From the NCBI GenBank assembly GCA_018882625.1, contig VERO01000089.1, positions 1 through 8,407 on the forward strand: a stretch of DNA of 8,407 bases, read 5' to 3'. The DNA comes from Phycisphaerales bacterium (GTDB lineage Bacteria > Planctomycetota > Phycisphaerae > Phycisphaerales > SM1A02). A model generated the notes under the pieces. It did no database searches. It was not told the origin of the DNA and worked only from the letters and a program-made list of their open reading frames with translations. The position numbers and the translations under genes were made by a program. How positions within the stretch are numbered: position 1 is the first letter of the stretch; every line of letters starts with the position of its first letter. This document shows, one piece after another, positions 6,432-8,407 of the stretch.

Positions 6432-6498
6432 GGGATGCGCTCACCATATCGACTCGCCGATGATGCCTCCGCTCACGCCGAGGGATTTGGTGCGTCCC
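6432..6498 (+). repeat. Palindromic intergenic repeat, copy 3
   Basis: The inner hairpin is CCTCCGC (6466-6472), loop TCAC, GCCGAGG (6477-6483), with one C-C mismatch. The tail GATTTGGTGCGTCCC runs 6484-6498. The upstream arm pairs closely: GGGATGC (6432-6438) with GCGTCCC (6492-6498), including one T-G wobble, and ACCATATC (6443-6450) with GATTTGGT (6484-6491) at 7 of 8 positions. GCTC (6439-6442) bulges out on the left. The unpaired left segment is 15 nt here, shorter than in copies 1 and 2. Confidence 0.85.
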
Positions 6499-6745
6499 AT
6501 CACCATGGTGGGCTTGTTGAACTCGGTCACGTGGGCCATGTCGTTTCAAACAGGCCCTTCCACGCATCCGATTTCGCACAGGATTACCACGGGCGTGCCG
6601 TGCTCAAGACTCCGGGATTGACCGGACCGGTCGTGGTCGGGACGCTTGGCGACTGTGGGTTGACGGTGAAGTTCGACCTTGGCTAGGCAGTGCGTCGCTC
6701 CATGGCCCACAGCGGTGACAGCAGTGCTTCCGACACGCCGACGAT

Positions 6746-6819
6746 CCATCGGGCGCAGGAGCCGCTCTCGCCACCCCCCCTGCCTCCGCTCACGCGGCGG
6801 GGCATGGCGCGTCCGAGGG
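6746..6819 (+). repeat. Palindromic intergenic repeat, copy 4
   Basis: The inner hairpin is CCTCCGC (6783-6789), loop TCAC, GCGGCGG (6794-6800), with one T-C mismatch. The tail GGCATGGCGCGTCCGA follows to 6816. On the left, TCGGGCGC (6749-6756) pairs with GCGTCCGA (6809-6816) with one wobble, GCCA (6770-6773) pairs with TGGC (6805-6808), and CC (6746-6747) can pair with GG (6818-6819). Thirteen left-side bases (6757-6769) bulge out. It ends 129 nt before the zinc-ribbon gene. Confidence 0.82.
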
Positions 6820-6948
6820 TGGTGGAGCGTGTCAGCAGTTCAGACTCGAATTGATCCGAATGCAACAGTCGTTCAAGCACTCTCGGGATGAGCTCGCCAG
6901 CCATGTGAGCTGTTCGTTCGCCCACCGGAATCATCCGGAGCAGAAGAG

Positions 6949-7746
6949 ATGACGCGCCCATGCCGAGTGCTTGTCTCTTGCATCGCGGGCTCCGTGATCA
7001 CGGTCGCGATCTGCGCGGTTCAGGCACGGACGGCCATGGCCCGGCGAGGCATCGGGCTGCTTGCCTATGGCGGGACCGTCACGCTGGGCACATGGACACC
7101 ACGATCTGGCGAAACGTTGTGGAACTGGGCTGCTTCCGATGCGTGGTGCGGCTCATGGTTCGCGGCGGTGCGGCAAGACGGATACGCGGTCTCCCAGATG
7201 TGGCACGCTCGAGATCTTGGGCTTGCTCAGTTAGGTGGCGCATCGCACACACTCGATCACCTTCCAGCGAGCTCCGGTTGGCTCGGCGATGCTTCAGTGA
7301 CGGCGATGCCGTGGGTGGCGGGCATCGAGAGCCTCTCGGTCGGATGGCCGGTGCGCTGCCTGCGCGGCACCTATGTCTGGAACAGCCTCACGGAACATGA
7401 TCACGTGCATCGCAGGGAAACCGTCGAAGGCCACGACGTGTCTGCATCTGATGCAGCGTGGGCGGCTGGCCTTCTTGGCATCACCGACCCCCAGCCGCCC
7501 CGCAGCGTCGTTCCGACACGGGTTCTCTGGACTGGCATGGCCATCAACCTGAGCGCGTGGACGATGATCGTGCTGGCGACGATCTCACTCCCAGCGATGG
7601 TCCGCGCGGCCCGGGGTGTCTGGTGGGAACGCCGCGGACGATGCACGACATGCGGATACGCGCTGGCCGCGACACCACACAGGACGGCTTGTCCTGAGTG
7701 TGGCGCCCGTAGTGACGCAACCCGAGACCCCAGAGGTGTCGGCTGA
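6949..7746 (+). CDS. Two-helix membrane protein with C-terminal zinc ribbon, function unknown
   Basis: The product has 265 residues. A hydrophobic segment at about 7-24 and another at about 192-216 (VLWTGMAINLSAWTMIVLAT) flank a domain of some 165 residues that is rich in Trp and Gly and would lie outside the membrane. A short cytoplasmic tail ends in a zinc ribbon: C232-x2-C235-G-Y ... C248-P-E-C251-G. This R-G-x-C-x2-C-G-Y tail on membrane proteins is frequent in Planctomycetota and is the window's main taxonomic hint; its role there is not established. GGAG (6937-6940) lies 8 nt before the ATG, supporting the start. The gene is bracketed by repeat copies 4 and 5 and seems to be transcribed alone. 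Nothing in the central domain suggests an enzyme. Confidence 0.85.
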   Translation: MTRPCRVLVSCIAGSVITVAICAVQARTAMARRGIGLLAYGGTVTLGTWTPRSGETLWNWAASDAWCGSWFAAVRQDGYAVSQMWHARDLGLAQLGGASHTLDHLPASSGWLGDASVTAMPWVAGIESLSVGWPVRCLRGTYVWNSLTEHDHVHRRETVEGHDVSASDAAWAAGLLGITDPQPPRSVVPTRVLWTGMAINLSAWTMIVLATISLPAMVRAARGVWWERRGRCTTCGYALAATPHRTACPECGARSDATRDPRGVG

Positions 7747-7782
7747 CGGAACCGCTCTCGCCGGTTCGCTGGCTGCGACTGT

Positions 7783-7830
7783 GGGCGCGCCTCACCCGGC
7801 TCCGCTCACGCGCAGGGGCATGGCGCGTCC
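7783..7830 (+). repeat. Palindromic intergenic repeat, copy 5
   Basis: The inner hairpin is CTCCGC (7800-7805), loop TCAC, GCGCAG (7810-7815), with one C-C mismatch. The tail GGCATGGCGCGTCC runs 7817-7830. GGGCGCGCC (7783-7791) pairs with GGCGCGTCC (7822-7830) over nine consecutive positions, one of them a G-T wobble. Weaker pairing extends outward to about 7776 and 7834. The left unpaired segment is much shorter than in copies 1 and 2, so this copy is the most compact. It lies in the 111-nt gap between two plus-strand genes. Confidence 0.83.
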
Positions 7831-7857
7831 AGCGATACGGTGCAGGTCCGAGGACAC

Positions 7858-8407
7858 ATGACCAGACATTTGCTCCCGTGCATCCTCGCGCTCTCGCTTG
7901 CTGCATGCGCGTCGCCGCCACAGCCGCCGCCTCCGCCGGTGGTGCAACTGCCGCCATCCGAGGGCACGGTGCTCATGGTGGAGGTGTTTCGCCTCCCGAA
8001 CGGCGTCACCTGGGATGAGGTGACGGCATACTGCTCAGATGGCCTACTGCGCCCTGGCGACATCGAGATCCGAGATCGACGGGAGGAACCAGATTCCGCC
8101 GATGCTCTGTGCTTCCGCGTTGCGTGGGCCAACGGCCTCCCGCAGCGCTGGGAGGGATGCGGATGCGACCGATTCGGGCGATTCGAGCTGTGCGGCGTCG
8201 CCGCGGCACGTGCGTTGACCGGCACGTGGGTGGCGAATCGATCGCGTAACAAGCTCTGGCGGATGCCGGCCAACATCTCCGTCGCGGCGCTCGTGGAGGT
8301 CGGCTGGTGGGACGACGCGTCGGCCCTCGCAGAACGTGAATGGGCGTGGAGCTGGGAAGCCGGGGACTCGACCGGCGCCGACAACACTCTTGATTCCGCG
8401 CTGCGTG
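7858..8407 (+). CDS. Putative lipoprotein, truncated by the right edge
   Basis: The frame is open from ATG 7858 to the end of the window, giving 183 complete codons. It begins MTRHLLPCILALSLAACASP: a short signal peptide with lipobox LAAC and lipidated cysteine C17. A proline-rich linker follows (about 20-33). The visible mature part has several cysteines (in AYCSDG, ALCFRV, EGCGCD and ELCGVA) and many tryptophans, suggesting a disulfide-bonded periplasmic domain. I do not recognise a family. GAGGA (7850-7854) lies only a few bases before the ATG, close but usable. The codon pattern is steady and there are no internal stops. The start is 27 nt after repeat copy 5 and 111 nt after the zinc-ribbon gene, so co-transcription is possible. 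Confidence 0.8.
   Translation, partial: MTRHLLPCILALSLAACASPPQPPPPPVVQLPPSEGTVLMVEVFRLPNGVTWDEVTAYCSDGLLRPGDIEIRDRREEPDSADALCFRVAWANGLPQRWEGCGCDRFGRFELCGVAAARALTGTWVANRSRNKLWRMPANISVAALVEVGWWDDASALAEREWAWSWEAGDSTGADNTLDSALR

Larger units (their letters stand above)
6320..6948. other. Intergenic stretch with two repeat copies and no convincing gene
   Basis: This gap lies between the divergent genes at 6273 and 6949. Repeat copies 3 and 4 occupy 6432-6498 and 6746-6819. A plus-strand frame from GTG 6339 to TAG 6686 (115 codons) runs straight through copy 3, has no ribosome site and has weak codon bias, so it is not called. Its later half (after 6500, ending TVKFDLG) reads more protein-like and might be a gene remnant. 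Near the right end CCGGA (6925-6929) and TCCGG (6934-6938) form a small stem overlapping the GGAG ribosome site of the next gene. No tRNA, transposon end or array is visible. Confidence 0.6.

Noticed and set aside
6339..6686. 115-codon plus-strand frame as a gene
   Set aside because: GTG start without a ribosome site, weak codon bias, and it runs through repeat copy 3. Its second half might be a remnant but cannot be supported.
99..7830. Repeats as true integron attC sites
   Set aside because: The fold and asymmetry resemble attC, but no RYYYAAC or GTTRRRY core is found at the ends, no integrase is present, and one interval holds several genes on both strands.
139..7830. Repeats as ordinary intrinsic terminators
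   Set aside because: No T-run follows the inner stem on either strand in any copy.
139..7830. Repeats as a CRISPR array
   Set aside because: Only five copies, spaced hundreds to thousands of bases apart with genes between them, and no cas genes.

Overview
The window is GC-rich bacterial DNA, most likely from a planctomycete and perhaps from Phycisphaerae. The best taxonomic hint is the membrane protein at 6949-7746. It ends in an R-G-x-C-x2-C-G-Y ... C-P-E-C-G zinc ribbon, a tail that is common on planctomycetal membrane proteins. Several exported proteins of no known family point the same way. This placement is inference; there is no rRNA or other marker gene.

Layout. Bases 1-253 hold a possible gene end (stop at 61-63), then a palindromic repeat, then a probable leaderless promoter. 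Bases 254-1947 hold a two-gene AbiE-type (type IV) toxin-antitoxin or phage-defence operon: AbiEi regulator/antitoxin and AbiEii nucleotidyltransferase toxin, overlapping by 4 bases. Bases 1948-2658 hold a second repeat copy, a strong hairpin, a small two-helix membrane protein on the minus strand with a possible 11-codon leader ORF, a long dyad, and a degenerate repeat copy. Bases 2659-3717 encode a lipoprotein on the plus strand. It converges with an 813-residue secreted helical protein on the minus strand (3832-6273). A 675-base stretch (6274-6948) has no convincing gene but holds two more repeat copies. Bases 6949-7746 encode the zinc-ribbon membrane protein. A fifth repeat copy follows, and then a lipoprotein gene that runs off the right edge (7858 onward).

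The most unusual signal is the repeat. Five intergenic copies, all in the same orientation, share an inner hairpin with an invariant TCAC loop and a conserved 3' tail. In each copy the tail also pairs with an upstream arm. The arm sequence differs between copies while the pairing is kept, so each copy is an imperfect palindrome of about 50-80 nt. Two copies bracket the AbiE operon and two bracket the zinc-ribbon gene. The architecture resembles an integron attC site or a REP/MITE element, but the canonical attC core is absent and the window holds no integrase or transposase.

Apart from the AbiE pair, the genes do not form an obvious pathway. They are single genes on alternating strands, and most are predicted to be exported or in a membrane.
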